Shown: positions 49,982 through 58,443 of the stretch, piece by piece
Numbering within the stretch: position 1 is the stretch's first letter
Layout of the letters: every line of letters starts with the position of its first letter
From: CBDCYN01 sp965224205
GTDB taxonomy: Bacteria; Planctomycetota; Phycisphaerae; Phycisphaerales; Phycisphaeraceae
Reading direction: 5' to 3'
NCBI GenBank assembly: GCA_965224205.1
Contig: CBDCYN010000002.1
Coordinates: 62,001-126,000 of the forward strand
Length of the DNA: 64,000 nt
The notes under the pieces: model-generated
What the model was told of the DNA's origin: nothing
What the model saw: only the letters and a program-made list of their open reading frames with translations
The model's database searches: none
Program-made: the position numbers and the translations under genes

Positions 49982-50463
49982 AAGGCCATACACCTTTTGT
50001 ACGACGACAATGCCGGACAGTGCGCACCCTTCCCACCTCTAGACCCCACAACATAAGGGATCTATCTTTTTTTAAAGATCTACACTCTAGATTTTTCCCT
50101 CACTCGCAGGGGAGACGCGTAGCGCAACTGCTTCCTCCACGACGCCGATTCTGCTTTGCTCAAGTTTGCTCGAGAATCGCCAATCAATCACCGCGCCACA
50201 AACAGCGGGGAATCACTTAGAAATTCAACTGGATTTCTCTCGCGATCTCGCAACCCAGTCAATATCGTGGCTGTTTGATTTGACTGTGAAATTGATTGGT
50301 TATCCCGGCATTAGTCAACTTTTGATTATTGTACCTCCTTGTTGTCGTGAATACAAGACTTTTTTCAAGGATTTCAATGAGTGTTTTGTGCCACGTGTCT
50401 CGCTTAAGCGGGCCGGGTGATATTGCTCGACTTGAAGAGGCCCTGTCAACCTCTAACGCTGAG

Positions 50464-50537
50464 ACGAGCCGCGACCATAAGGGAGCGGGCTGTTGGCCAA
50501 GGGGCGTTTAAACCGCTGTCTTACGGTTGCGGCTCGT
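50464..50537. repeat. Palindromic dispersed repeat, copy 5
   Basis: Left arm ACGAGCCGCGACCATAAGGG from 50464. The right arm ends TTACGGTTGCGGCTCGT at 50537. Arms of about 27 bases, short loop. Same family as copies 1, 2 and 4. Confidence 0.75.
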
Positions 50538-50690
50538 AGACAGGTTTCCGTACAGGCTCTGGGAGTTTATGCATGGCTGCGACGAGGGCGACCTTTTTTT
50601 CTTGCCGAAGGCGATCTGTCCCGCTCCTCCTGCATTGGATCGCCGGCTAGGCCATATGCGCTGGCCGTAATATCTGCGCCGCTACCCGAT

Positions 50691-51930
50691 CAGGGCCGTT
50701 TAATTCTCTGTTGGTGATCCTCGGATGAGTGCAAGGGCTTCGTGGGGTTGGGCGGCGTAGCGTCGCAAGGCGGCGGCTTTATTCTTCCAGCCGGCGTGGT
50801 TGAGAACCGTCACAGCCAAGTTGCGGATCGCCGCGAGGTTCTGCGGAGCCTGGCCGGTCCGCACACGGCAGGCGTCTTCCCCAAACGTCACGTCCCGGAC
50901 GTAGTGCAAGCGGTTTTCGATCCCCCAGTGGCCGCGGGTGAGTTCAAGCAAGCGGGTGGCATCGGCTCGATCCCGCGAGAGGCTGGTGATCCCGTAGGCC
51001 ACTTCCGTTGTGGTCTGATTTCGGACCGTGCGGGTGCGTTCGAGTCGAAAGACCTGCTTGACCCCCGGCCAGTCCAGGTAGCCGTTGAGGGCGGTGGTGC
51101 TGGTGAGCTTGCGGGCTTCGATCCGGCCGTGGCCCTTGTTGAGGCTTGAAGCGGTCTGCTGTTCTTGGCGGCTCAGCCGCTGCTCACGCTCAGAACTCGG
51201 GGCGTCGTCGTGGGGTTTGAACGCGTCGGCGATCGCTTCTTGGAGTTGAGCTTGGTTGGCCTTGACGGCCCAGAGATAATCCCCTTTTTCTTGAGGATTT
51301 TCCGCGATAGATCCTTCTGGCAAAACATCGCGTCGCCCGTGACCACCGCCCCTTGCACGTCGATCACATCCAACATCGCCAGGGCGGTCTTGTGCTCGTT
51401 GGTGGAAGCCGCCACCGCCATCTGACCGATCGCCGCTTGAGCTTCGTGTGCGTAAGCCGCCAGCAGGTGGATCCCCGGCAGTGGCTCGCCTTGTGTACCG
51501 CATAGCCGCTTGCCGTCGACCGCGATCGCCTTCCACCCGGCGATCCGACGACCCCCCAGCCAGCGGCGGATCGCCCGCTCGAACATCGTCGTGTCGAGCA
51601 CTTTGAACACATTGTGGAACGTGGCTTTGCACGGCGAGCGATCCCGGGTAAACCCCAGCAGCCGCGTGAATGGCTCTCCGCGATCCCGGGCAAACTGGGC
51701 GATCGCCTCGAGGCTGCGTGCCCCCCCGAGCATCGCCACCGTGGTCAGCGTCAAGATCGCCGACAACGGGTGACGACGTCCCGACGGATTCCGTGGGTCC
51801 GGGATCTCGCTAAACACAACAGATAACGGTTGATCGGACATCGTCAGGTCCTCCATGACCTCAGGGGCTAACGCCAAACTCTACCTTAATCTCATCGGCT
51901 ATCCCTACGACAGAGAATTAAACGGCCCTG
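50691..51930 (-). mobile_element. ISAs1-family insertion sequence, complete, 1,240 bp
   Basis: Perfect 21-base terminal inverted repeats: left 50691-50711 begins CAGGGCCGTTTAATT, right 51910-51930 ends AATTAAACGGCCCTG. One transposase gene fills the inside on the - strand, with its stop TAA lying inside the left repeat. Exact 10-bp target duplication on both sides. Perfect ends and an identical duplication indicate a recent insertion. The target was non-coding DNA just upstream of tRNA-Gln. Confidence 0.95.
50700..51841 (-). pseudogene. ISAs1-family transposase with one frame break
   Basis: DDE transposase of the ISAs1 family, moving the element by cut-and-paste. Start ATG 51841 with GGAGGA (complement of 51849-51854) at 7-base spacing, giving MSDQPLSVVFSEIPDPRN. 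Catalytic acids: Asp in AIAVDGKRLCG, Asp in AVVTGDAMFCQK and Glu in HWGIENRLHYVRDVTFGED. The frame breaks at the run complementary to C4T5 (51281-51289): RKILKKKG must step back one base to continue as GDYLWAVKANQ. Total about 380 codons, the normal length. Either one base is missing in A5G4, or, less likely, ribosomes slip -1 there; the site is not an ideal slippery heptamer and this family normally uses one frame. Confidence 0.85.
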
Positions 51931-52002
51931 GCTACCCGATTACTTCAATTGACCTCGCGTGAGGTGGTTTCTAAGATCGTAGGTTAACTAATATTTCTCT
52001 TT

Positions 52003-52073
52003 TGGGGATTGGTGTAACGGTAGCACGACTGACTCTGGATCAGTTAGTATAGGTTCGAATCCTATATCCCCAG
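52003..52073 (+). tRNA. tRNA-Gln (anticodon CTG)
   Basis: Cloverleaf: acceptor TGGGGAT / ATCCCCA, D arm GTGT-GCAC, anticodon stem ACTGA/TCAGT with loop CTCTGGA (anticodon CTG), T arm ATAGG-TTCGAAT-CCTAT, discriminator G. CCA is not encoded. Confidence 0.95.
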
Positions 52074-52449
52074 ATCTCTCAATGATCAGACGTTTACACG
52101 CGATCGGGGTCTATCTAAAAGACATCAAACCGTGCCATGTTTCGAGAACTTCGCGTTGTCGCAGTCGAGGTAAGGATGAGGAGGATGTCTTGGCCTTGAA
52201 ATCCTCTGTGACGAGCTGACCTCTCCGGTAACAAAAACCTCTTCGTGAACCCGTCCTTACTTAACTTATATCGAACCCCGAAAAATGACCCGCCGCGTGC
52301 ACAGATGGTGCCGCCATTTCATCCGCGATGGGTAGACCATATACCGGGACGCCCCCACACACTTGTTGAGCACGCCCCAATCCCTTGAAAGAAAGAGAAG
52401 TCTTCACTAATCTTCTTTTTCATCTAGGTCTGGCTGCGTGTGTACCCAC
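52074..52449. other. Spacer between the two tRNA genes
   Basis: 376 bases in which I see no gene, repeat or clear terminator. Confidence 0.5.
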
Positions 52450-52521
52450 GCCACCTTAGCTCAGCGGTAGAGCAATGCTTTCGTAAAGCATAGGTCCGGG
52501 GTTCGAATCCCCGAGGTGGCT
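52450..52521 (+). tRNA. tRNA-Thr (anticodon CGT)
   Basis: Acceptor GCCACCT / AGGTGGC, D arm GCTC-GAGC, anticodon stem ATGCT/AGCAT with loop TTCGTAA (anticodon CGT), T arm CGGGG-TTCGAAT-CCCCG, discriminator T. CCA is not encoded. Confidence 0.96.
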
Positions 52522-52822
52522 TTGAATGAACCGCGACGAGATAAGATGCCACGAAACGCTAACGTTAAGGGGAGAGTATAAGCTCAAGATGGCATGACGG
52601 CGTGGGTCTCACGCACGCGTATCCAGAGGTCGCTTCGGTTACCGTGTGGACCCTGAAATTGGTCATACCCCTTAAAAGATCCGCGCCGATATAGTGTGCG
52701 GGCCATGATCGACGTATCCGATTTTCACTGCTGTCGCTCAACACGGACACAGGCCTGAGATCCGGGCACGAGCCCTCGACCCACGCAAGGCATCCATCCG
52801 ACGACAAAAGGTTTCATCCAAG
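52522..52822. other. Upstream region of serA
   Basis: 301 bases with no supported gene. A TATAGT near 52695 could be a -10 element for serA, but no convincing -35 partner was found. The - strand frame 52565-52807 looks like chance. Confidence 0.4.
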
Positions 52823-54469
52823 ATGAGTGACAAACTACGCATCCTCGCCGCTGACAAGCTCGCCCAGGAAGGGATCGACTACATCCTCTCCCAGCCCGAT
52901 GCCGAGCTGATCAACAAGCCCGGGCTAAGCGAAGACGAACTAGCGGCGATCGCCGGGGAACACGACGGGATGATCGTACGCAGCGGCGTGCAGGTCACGG
53001 CCAAGGTGCTCGAGAACCCCGGCCGGCTCAAAGCCGTGGCCAGAGCGGGTGTCGGGGTCGACAACATCGACCTCGAAGCGGCCACCGCCAAGGGCATCCT
53101 CGTGATGAACTCGGCCCAGGCCAGCACGATCACCACCGCCGAGCACGCGTTTACCTTGATCATGGCTTTGGCTCGGCAGATCGGCCCGGCGTACAAGACC
53201 ATGGCCGAGGGCGGCTGGGACCGCAGCAAGTTCCAGGGCGTTCAACTCATGGGCAAGACCCTGGGCGTGATCGGGCTGGGGCGGATCGGTCAGACCGTCG
53301 CACACCGCGCGTTGGCGTTCGGGATGAAGGCCGTGGCGTACGACCCGTTCTACAACGCGGCCACCGCCCTCGACGGGAAGGTCAAGATGTACGCTCAGTT
53401 CGATGACCTCCTGCCGGAGGCGGATATCCTCACGTTCCATCTGCCACTCAACGAGCAGACCCGCGGCATGCTCAACACCCAGACGCTGGGGTTGTGCCGC
53501 AAAGGCGTGCTCGTGGTCAATGCGGCGCGTGGCGGGGTCGTCGATGAGCAAGCGATTCTTGACGCGGTCGAGTCCGGTCAGTGTGGCGGAGCCGCATTAG
53601 ACGTATTCGATACCGAGCCCCTGGCCGCCGACAGCCCGCTGCGCAACCACCGGCGCATCCTCACCACCCCCCACCTCGGCGCCAGCACCCTCGAAGCCCA
53701 GCGTGCGGTGAGCATCGACGCCGCCGCCGCGTTATTGGAATACCTGCGTGGCGAGGGGATCCACGGCGCAGTCAACGCCGGGGGGATCGAGCTCAACCTC
53801 GACCCGGTCCAAGAGAAGTTCGTCGAGCTCACTCAGCGTATGGCCTGCCTGATCAGCCCGATGATCACCGAGGGGATCAGCCGGGTCACCTTCGAGCTGA
53901 CCGGTGAGAAGCTCGCCCCCGCAGCCGGGACGATCGAGCGTATGGGCCTGGTCGGGCTGCTGCGCGGCCATCTCGACGGACCACTAAACATCGTCAACGT
54001 CCGCCACGTCGCCCAGCAGCGCGGGATCAAGCTGCGCACAATCACCAGCGAGGAAACCAAGCAGACCGGCCCGCAGCTGGTGATCCACGTTGAGGGCCCC
54101 GATTCTGCGTCCGGCCCCCCCCAGAGCCGGCGCATCGTCGGGCGGGTCTTTGACGACATGCGGCCGCGCGTGGTCGAGATCAACGGATACCACATGGATA
54201 TCGTCCCCGCCGGGGTCATGGTGCTGATCCAAAACCAAGACATGCCCGGGATGGTCGGGACCGTCGGCTCGGAGCTGGGCGAGGCATCGGTGAACATCGC
54301 CGACATGGCGATCAGCCGCCGCGACTCGACCGCTCTGATGGTACTCAAGATCGACACCGAACCCCCTGACGCCCTGCTCAACCGCTTGCGCCACCGCCCG
54401 GGGATCCTGAAAGTCGCGATGGTGAAGCTGCCCCCGGAAGCCCTCGGAACCCCCCACAAACAACAGTGA
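52823..54469 (+). CDS. serA: D-3-phosphoglycerate dehydrogenase
   Basis: Oxidises 3-phosphoglycerate to 3-phosphohydroxypyruvate with NAD, the first step of serine synthesis, in the cytoplasm. 548 residues, the long form. Substrate-binding N-terminus with IVRSGVQVT, then the Rossmann motif GLGRIGQTVA (about 152-161). Catalytic residues are present: Arg in NAARGGVVDE (about 235), Glu in DTEPL (about 264) and His in TPHLGAST (about 285). An intervening ASB domain follows (about 320-460), then a C-terminal ACT domain (about 473-545, VLIQNQDMPGMVGTVGSEL) that in relatives senses serine. No weak or missing key residue. It stands alone, followed by a half palindromic repeat and an IS630 element. 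Confidence 0.96.
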   Translation: MSDKLRILAADKLAQEGIDYILSQPDAELINKPGLSEDELAAIAGEHDGMIVRSGVQVTAKVLENPGRLKAVARAGVGVDNIDLEAATAKGILVMNSAQASTITTAEHAFTLIMALARQIGPAYKTMAEGGWDRSKFQGVQLMGKTLGVIGLGRIGQTVAHRALAFGMKAVAYDPFYNAATALDGKVKMYAQFDDLLPEADILTFHLPLNEQTRGMLNTQTLGLCRKGVLVVNAARGGVVDEQAILDAVESGQCGGAALDVFDTEPLAADSPLRNHRRILTTPHLGASTLEAQRAVSIDAAAALLEYLRGEGIHGAVNAGGIELNLDPVQEKFVELTQRMACLISPMITEGISRVTFELTGEKLAPAAGTIERMGLVGLLRGHLDGPLNIVNVRHVAQQRGIKLRTITSEETKQTGPQLVIHVEGPDSASGPPQSRRIVGRVFDDMRPRVVEINGYHMDIVPAGVMVLIQNQDMPGMVGTVGSELGEASVNIADMAISRRDSTALMVLKIDTEPPDALLNRLRHRPGILKVAMVKLPPEALGTPHKQQ

Positions 54470-54495
54470 AGCATGCCTTTTCACCGCTACACACA

Positions 54496-54523
54496 ACGAG
54501 CCGCGACGGTGAAGCAGCGGTTT
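54496..54523. repeat. Palindromic dispersed repeat, half copy 6
   Basis: ACGAGCCGCGACGGTGAAGC matches the left arm of the family. The expected right arm is missing; the IS630 element begins about 45 bases further on, so the copy may have been interrupted or truncated. Confidence 0.55.
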
Positions 54524-54556
54524 CTTCTGAATATCCAAACCTTAGAGCATCTGGCA

Positions 54557-55491
54557 TCAATGTTCTCCATAGCCACAGGCTTGAAAGTAGTTGGGGCATT
54601 CTGTGGGGTGAACGGCTCGCAGGGCATCGGCGATGGCGTCGTTCAAGGCGTCGAACGTCTTGGCGCTGACCCGACGTAGCCACGCTTTGACTTTGCTCCA
54701 CAGCTTTTCGATCGGGTTGAGGTCGGGCGAGTAAGGCGGCAAGTACCAAAGGTCCGCGCCGGCCGCTTCGATCGCCTCACGGATCCCCGCGCCTTTGTGC
54801 GACGAGAGATTGTCCATCACCACGACATCCCCGGGCCGCAGCGACGGGGCCAAGAACTGCTGTGTATAAGCCAGGAACGTTGCCGCGTCCATCGGACCGT
54901 CGACCACCACCGTCGCGCCTTGGATCACGCCGTCGAGCCGGATGGCACTGAGCATCGTCATGGTTTTCCAGTGGCCGTCCGGGGTGTGATCCACGCAGCG
55001 CTCGCCGATCGGCGACCGGCCGTACAGCCGGGTCATGTTGGTCTTGGCCCCGGATTCATCGAGGAAAACAAACGAACCCGGGTCCACGAACCGCCGGGCG
55101 ATCATGAAGCTTCGCCGACGTCGAGCCACGTCCGGACGTTCTTGTTCGGCGGCGATCAGCGACTTCTTTTTAAGGATAGCCCCAGACGCTTCAACGCCCG
55201 GCACACCGTCGATTCGACCGCCCGCACGCTCAGCAGAGGCATCAGCTGCTTGGCCGTGATCCCCGGCTGGGCCGCGACCCTCTCACGCAAGATCTGCTCA
55301 TCAGCCGCCGTGAGCTTCACCGGCCCCTTGGGCCCCGGCACGCCCGGCGACAACTCCCCTCGTCGATGTCGACCCAGCCAGTCGCGCACCGTCGGCCGCG
55401 CCACGGAAAACCGCTTTGCCACCGAAGCGATCGGTTCACCCGACCCCGCCGCCACGACCACCCGCTGCCGCAAGTCCATCGAATAGGTCAT
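54557..55491 (-). CDS. IS630-family transposase in two overlapping frames
   Basis: Tc1/mariner-like DDE transposase. Start ATG 55491 with GGAGG (complement of 55500-55504) at 8-base spacing. The N-terminal helix-turn-helix part reads YSMDLRQRVVVAAGSGEPIA and ASVAKRFSVARPTVRDWLG. The catalytic part has Asp in SFVFLDESGAKTNM, Asp in DVVVMDNLSSHKGAG and Glu in PPYSPDLNPIEKLWSKVK. The two parts are in frames that differ by -1, joining at the T5 run 55167-55171 (coding A5): KRLGLSL, then KKKSLIAAEQERPDV. Several IS630 relatives make a fused protein by programmed -1 slippage, so this may be functional, though a disabling indel is also possible. Total about 310 residues, normal. Confidence 0.85.
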
Positions 55492-55556
55492 GACCTTGGC
55501 CTCCATGCCAGAAATCACACTTATCGGTCAAAGAAGATTATTTACGCCAATGGCTA
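54570..55556 (-). mobile_element. IS630-family insertion sequence, about 985 bp
   Basis: The ends can be placed at TA dinucleotides, the IS630/Tc1 target. The left end TAGCCACAGGC (54570 on) and the right end, which reads TAGCCATTGGC on the - strand (from 55556), form an imperfect inverted repeat. The transposase frame fills the element and runs a few codons past the left end, taking its stop codon from flanking DNA. The ends were deduced by eye, so allow a few bases. Confidence 0.65.
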
Positions 55557-55728
55557 TAGGTCGTACATGAAACCGGGATACGCTCTAAAGGTAAGCGAGG
55601 AACGAGAGGCCGATGCCGTGTAAGGCGGGGTCGCAGGGGTTGATGCCCCGGGAGGTCTACAGGGCTCGCCCGCCGATGATCAAGGTGAGGATGAGGCCGC
55701 CCGTGGAGGCGACTTGCTGGCTGACAAG

Positions 55729-57150
55729 TTACATGCGCTGCTGGGCGTCCTTTTCTTCATAATCATTAAGCCGGTTGTACAACGTCCGCAGGCTGATCCC
55801 CAGCAGTTCTGCTGCCTGTTTCTTGTCGCCTTCGCACTTCTCAAGCGTCGAAAAGATCAGCTGCTGCTCCGCCTTGTCGATCGGGGTGCCGACCTCGATT
55901 TTGATCTGATCCTCGTCCGACCCGGGGTCCTTGCCGACCGGTTTACCCGAGGCCGTCGATCCGCATTCCCCGGGGTGGTGTCCCGGCTTGATCAGGCTCT
56001 TCAAGCACCCCATCTCCAGATCGGGAGACTCCACGATATACGACCGCAACACGATGTTACGAAGCTGACGCACGTTCCCCGGCCAGTGATACCGTTTGAG
56101 CCTGTTCTTAGCGACTTCGGTAAGTTTCTTATGGGTGCTGTGCTCCCGGTTGAGGGCTGACAGGTAATGGTTCGCGATCAAGATGACGTCGTCGCCACGG
56201 TTACGCAGCGGGGGCAAGCTGATCGGGAACACCGCGATGCGGAACAGCAGGTCCTCGCGGAATTCCCCTTTATCAACCGCTTCGGCGGTGTCCCGGTTCG
56301 TCGCCGCCAGCACGCGTACATCGACAGGGAACTCTTTTTCCGATCCGATACGGGTGACGTTTCCCGTCTCCAGAACCCGAAGCAGCCGCACCTGCATGTC
56401 CGCGGACATCTCCGTGATCTCATCGAGGAACAGGGTCCCGCCGTTGGCCCTCTCAAAGACCCCTCGGCGCATCTTGTCCGCCCCGGTAAACGCGCCTTTT
56501 TCGTGTCCGAACAACTCACTCTCGATAAGGTTTTCCGGGATCGCCCCACAGTTGATCGCCTCGAAACGCTTGTCACGGCGCTGGCTTCGATCATGGATCG
56601 CTTGAGCCACCAGTTCTTTACCGGTGCCGGTCTCGCCGCAGATCAGCACCGTCGCGTCGGTCGGGGCGACCTTGGCGACCATCTCATACACCTCGCGCAT
56701 CGGCTGACTGTTACCGAGCATCAGGTGGTTCGAGGCTCGTGATTCTTTTTTTTTCGATCGATGCAAGCGCTTGGCCTGACCGTTTTTCCGAGCCACCTGA
56801 CTCAGCAACCGTCGCAGGCGCTTGGGATCAATCGGTTTGGGTAAGCAAGAGACGAGGTGGGATCCGAGTTTGTCAAATGCGGACTCGAACGCGGGGTCGT
56901 CACAAAGGATCGCTACCTGAGGCGGAGTTTTGGCCCGCATCTGAGTTAGCAAGTCTAACGCGGTCCCGTCACTCAATCTTGCATCGACGAGCAGTAAATC
57001 TGATTGATTCTGCTTGAGGCGGCTGTGGGCATCCTCAACCGACAGACCCACGTCCGATGAAAAACCCTGCCGCTCGATGAGATCGATTAAAGTATGACGA
57101 CACGATTCATCTTCACTTATGACCAACGCATGCGGCAAACAAAACCTCAT
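55729..57150 (-). CDS. NtrC-type sigma-54-dependent response regulator
   Basis: 473 residues. The receiver domain (1-115) has the acidic pair SEDE (12-15), the phosphorylation Asp56 in LLLVDARLS and Lys105 in CLPKPI. The AAA+ domain has Walker A GETGTGKE (172-179), the sigma-54 contact loop GAFTGA (219-224) and Walker B GGTLFLDEI (237-245). The C-terminal Fis-type helix-turn-helix reads KKQAAELLGISLRTLYNRL (about 445-463). It activates sigma-54 promoters when phosphorylated. No sensor kinase is adjacent, so the signal and targets are unknown; an orphan regulator for surface or pilus genes is possible but not shown. No Shine-Dalgarno is obvious at the ATG, whose position is supported because translation from it puts the receiver at the very N-terminus. 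Confidence 0.94.
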   Translation of the reverse strand: MRFCLPHALVISEDESCRHTLIDLIERQGFSSDVGLSVEDAHSRLKQNQSDLLLVDARLSDGTALDLLTQMRAKTPPQVAILCDDPAFESAFDKLGSHLVSCLPKPIDPKRLRRLLSQVARKNGQAKRLHRSKKKESRASNHLMLGNSQPMREVYEMVAKVAPTDATVLICGETGTGKELVAQAIHDRSQRRDKRFEAINCGAIPENLIESELFGHEKGAFTGADKMRRGVFERANGGTLFLDEITEMSADMQVRLLRVLETGNVTRIGSEKEFPVDVRVLAATNRDTAEAVDKGEFREDLLFRIAVFPISLPPLRNRGDDVILIANHYLSALNREHSTHKKLTEVAKNRLKRYHWPGNVRQLRNIVLRSYIVESPDLEMGCLKSLIKPGHHPGECGSTASGKPVGKDPGSDEDQIKIEVGTPIDKAEQQLIFSTLEKCEGDKKQAAELLGISLRTLYNRLNDYEEKDAQQRM

Positions 57151-57528
57151 TTCTGAACGGACCTCATCTGAAAGGCATCAGCAGAACAGATGGGATGAAC
57201 CTCTTCTCAAGATTAGTATACGCTCGGATTAACACGATTTGCAAGCCATCTTGATTCCGATACCAGGGCGATCTTATTCTCCCAATGAGCCAAGTTGGCA
57301 GGACGATGGACCCCGTCTCACGAGTCAACCTCGAGGGTCTCTCCCAGCGCGTGAGGTCCCGTTATCTGGAATCCATGACATCTCATATCAATTGCGATCG
57401 CCCTGATTCCCATACAAGGCCATTGATTAATCCGACACCTCTGACCGTGTGTGAGAATGGGCGTGCCACTGGCGAGCAAGTCGCCAGTGGCACGCCCAAC
57501 ACCCTCAAAATGGGTTTTGAGACAAGGC
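57151..57528. other. Intergenic region between regulator and membrane protein
   Basis: 378 bases; no supported gene. It contains the regulator's promoter region (AT-rich 57180-57280), the palindrome at 57458-57498 and a second small hairpin, CTCAAAA-TGG-GTTTTGAG, at about 57504-57522. Confidence 0.5.
57441..57498. repeat. TGCCACTGGCG palindrome, second dispersed family
   Basis: Perfect 17-base arms TGGGCGTGCCACTGGCG (57458-57474) and CGCCAGTGGCACGCCCA (57482-57498), loop AGCAAGT, preceded by GACCGTGTGTGAGAA. The same elements are found in the 49681-49981 repeat. It lies downstream of the - strand membrane protein gene and could end its transcription. Confidence 0.75.
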
Positions 57529-58299
57529 CTAAGTCGTCGCGGGTTTGGCAGCCGGCTTCGCCCCGCCCACGGGATCAGGGTCGGCCTGTGACTCCTGGAG
57601 GATAAACCCGATCACCGCAGGCACGAGCACCAGCAGGGGCACCACCACCGGGTGAGCCGAAACGGATTCATACACCTCCGTGCTGAAACCCGGCACCTGT
57701 AGCAGCAGGGCCACCCCGCCCAGCACCGCCACGGTCGCCCCGCTGACCGAGGTGAACAGCACCACCGACATCTTAAACAGGATAAATGCCAGCATCCCCC
57801 CGATGATCATGCCCACGACCGAGCAGATCCAGTAGTACTGCTCAGCCGGCGACCCGCCCGTCCCGCTGTTCATCAGCCGGGCAATCGCCGTCCACGCGTT
57901 AGCGCTCAAAAACGCCCCGGCCAACCCCCCCATGATCGCCACCGCGTATTTCATCATCCGGAAGCACGTCACCGCCGTCAGCGCCGCCATGCAGCCCGCG
58001 ACGATGTACTCCGCGTGGATCTGCTGACCCAGCCGGTACCCCGCGAAAGCCCCGATCGCCAGGGCCAGCACCACCGTGACCGTCCGATAAATCCGGTACC
58101 CCTGAAGCAGGCACACGATCCCAGCGGTCAGGAAGATCACCGCCCACACCACCGACATCGACTGCAGCGATTGCAGCAGGTCCTCGGGGTGGGCAAGGGT
58201 ATCGGGGCGTGAAAAGATCGCAATCACGTTCTCGAAAACATTGGGCGTGTTCGCCCCCGGCCCACGGGTGCTCTGAGATTGGGCTAGGAAAGTAAGCAT
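57529..58299 (-). CDS. Multi-pass membrane protein, DUF4203/TMEM198-like
   Basis: 256 residues from ATG 58299, which has AGGAG six bases upstream; an in-frame start 27 bases further up lacks this. About seven hydrophobic segments follow a 45-residue polar N-terminus: VVWAVIFLTAGIVCLL, VTVVLALAIGAFAGY, an AALTAVTCFRM region, AVAIMGGLAGAFLSANAW, ICSVVGMIIGGMLAFILF, ATVAVLGGVALLLQV and VVVPLLVLVPAVIGFIL. The glycine-rich helix pattern resembles the TMEM198/DUF4203 family, whose role in bacteria is unknown. The Pro/Ala/Lys tail is cytoplasmic or periplasmic. The next gene upstream (58444-59229) is another membrane protein on the same strand, 145 bases away. Confidence 0.75.
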   Translation of the reverse strand: MLTFLAQSQSTRGPGANTPNVFENVIAIFSRPDTLAHPEDLLQSLQSMSVVWAVIFLTAGIVCLLQGYRIYRTVTVVLALAIGAFAGYRLGQQIHAEYIVAGCMAALTAVTCFRMMKYAVAIMGGLAGAFLSANAWTAIARLMNSGTGGSPAEQYYWICSVVGMIIGGMLAFILFKMSVVLFTSVSGATVAVLGGVALLLQVPGFSTEVYESVSAHPVVVPLLVLVPAVIGFILQESQADPDPVGGAKPAAKPATT

Positions 58300-58443
58300 A
58301 GAAGACTCCTTAAATGGCGATCCCACAGCTGCCCGCTGCGGTCACGACGCGCCGTCGTCGCGCCCAGCGACCCGCTTAGAGATATGGAACAGACACGCTA
58401 TTTATCGTGCTGTTTAGAGCTGTTGAGACAGCAATTGATCGGG

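Larger units (their letters stand above)
49388..50690. other. AT-rich gene-poor region upstream of the giant gene
   Basis: 1,303 bases without a supported gene. Base composition is clearly more AT-rich than the surroundings (49.43-49.86 and 50.03-50.40 kb). It contains the giant gene's ribosome site and presumably its promoter, a nested inverted repeat (49681-49981) and a palindromic repeat (50464-50537). The short frames at 50020, 50166 and 50493 show no protein-like composition. Confidence 0.5.
50681..51940. repeat. 10-bp target-site duplication of the ISAs1 element
   Basis: GCTACCCGAT stands directly before the left inverted repeat (50681-50690) and again directly after the right one (51931-51940). 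Ten bases fits the ISAs1 family and shows a single transposition event with both flanks still original. Confidence 0.95.

Noticed and set aside
50166..50420. Possible small gene in the AT-rich region
   Set aside because: Overlapping frames of similar length exist, none with a ribosome site or protein-like pattern.
51275..51295. Programmed -1 frameshift in the ISAs1 transposase
   Set aside because: The run is G-AAAAA-GGGG and lacks an ideal slippery heptamer, and the family normally uses one frame. An indel or read error is simpler.
52565..52807. Possible 80-codon - strand gene upstream of serA
   Set aside because: No ribosome site, unusual composition, and it overlaps the likely serA promoter region.
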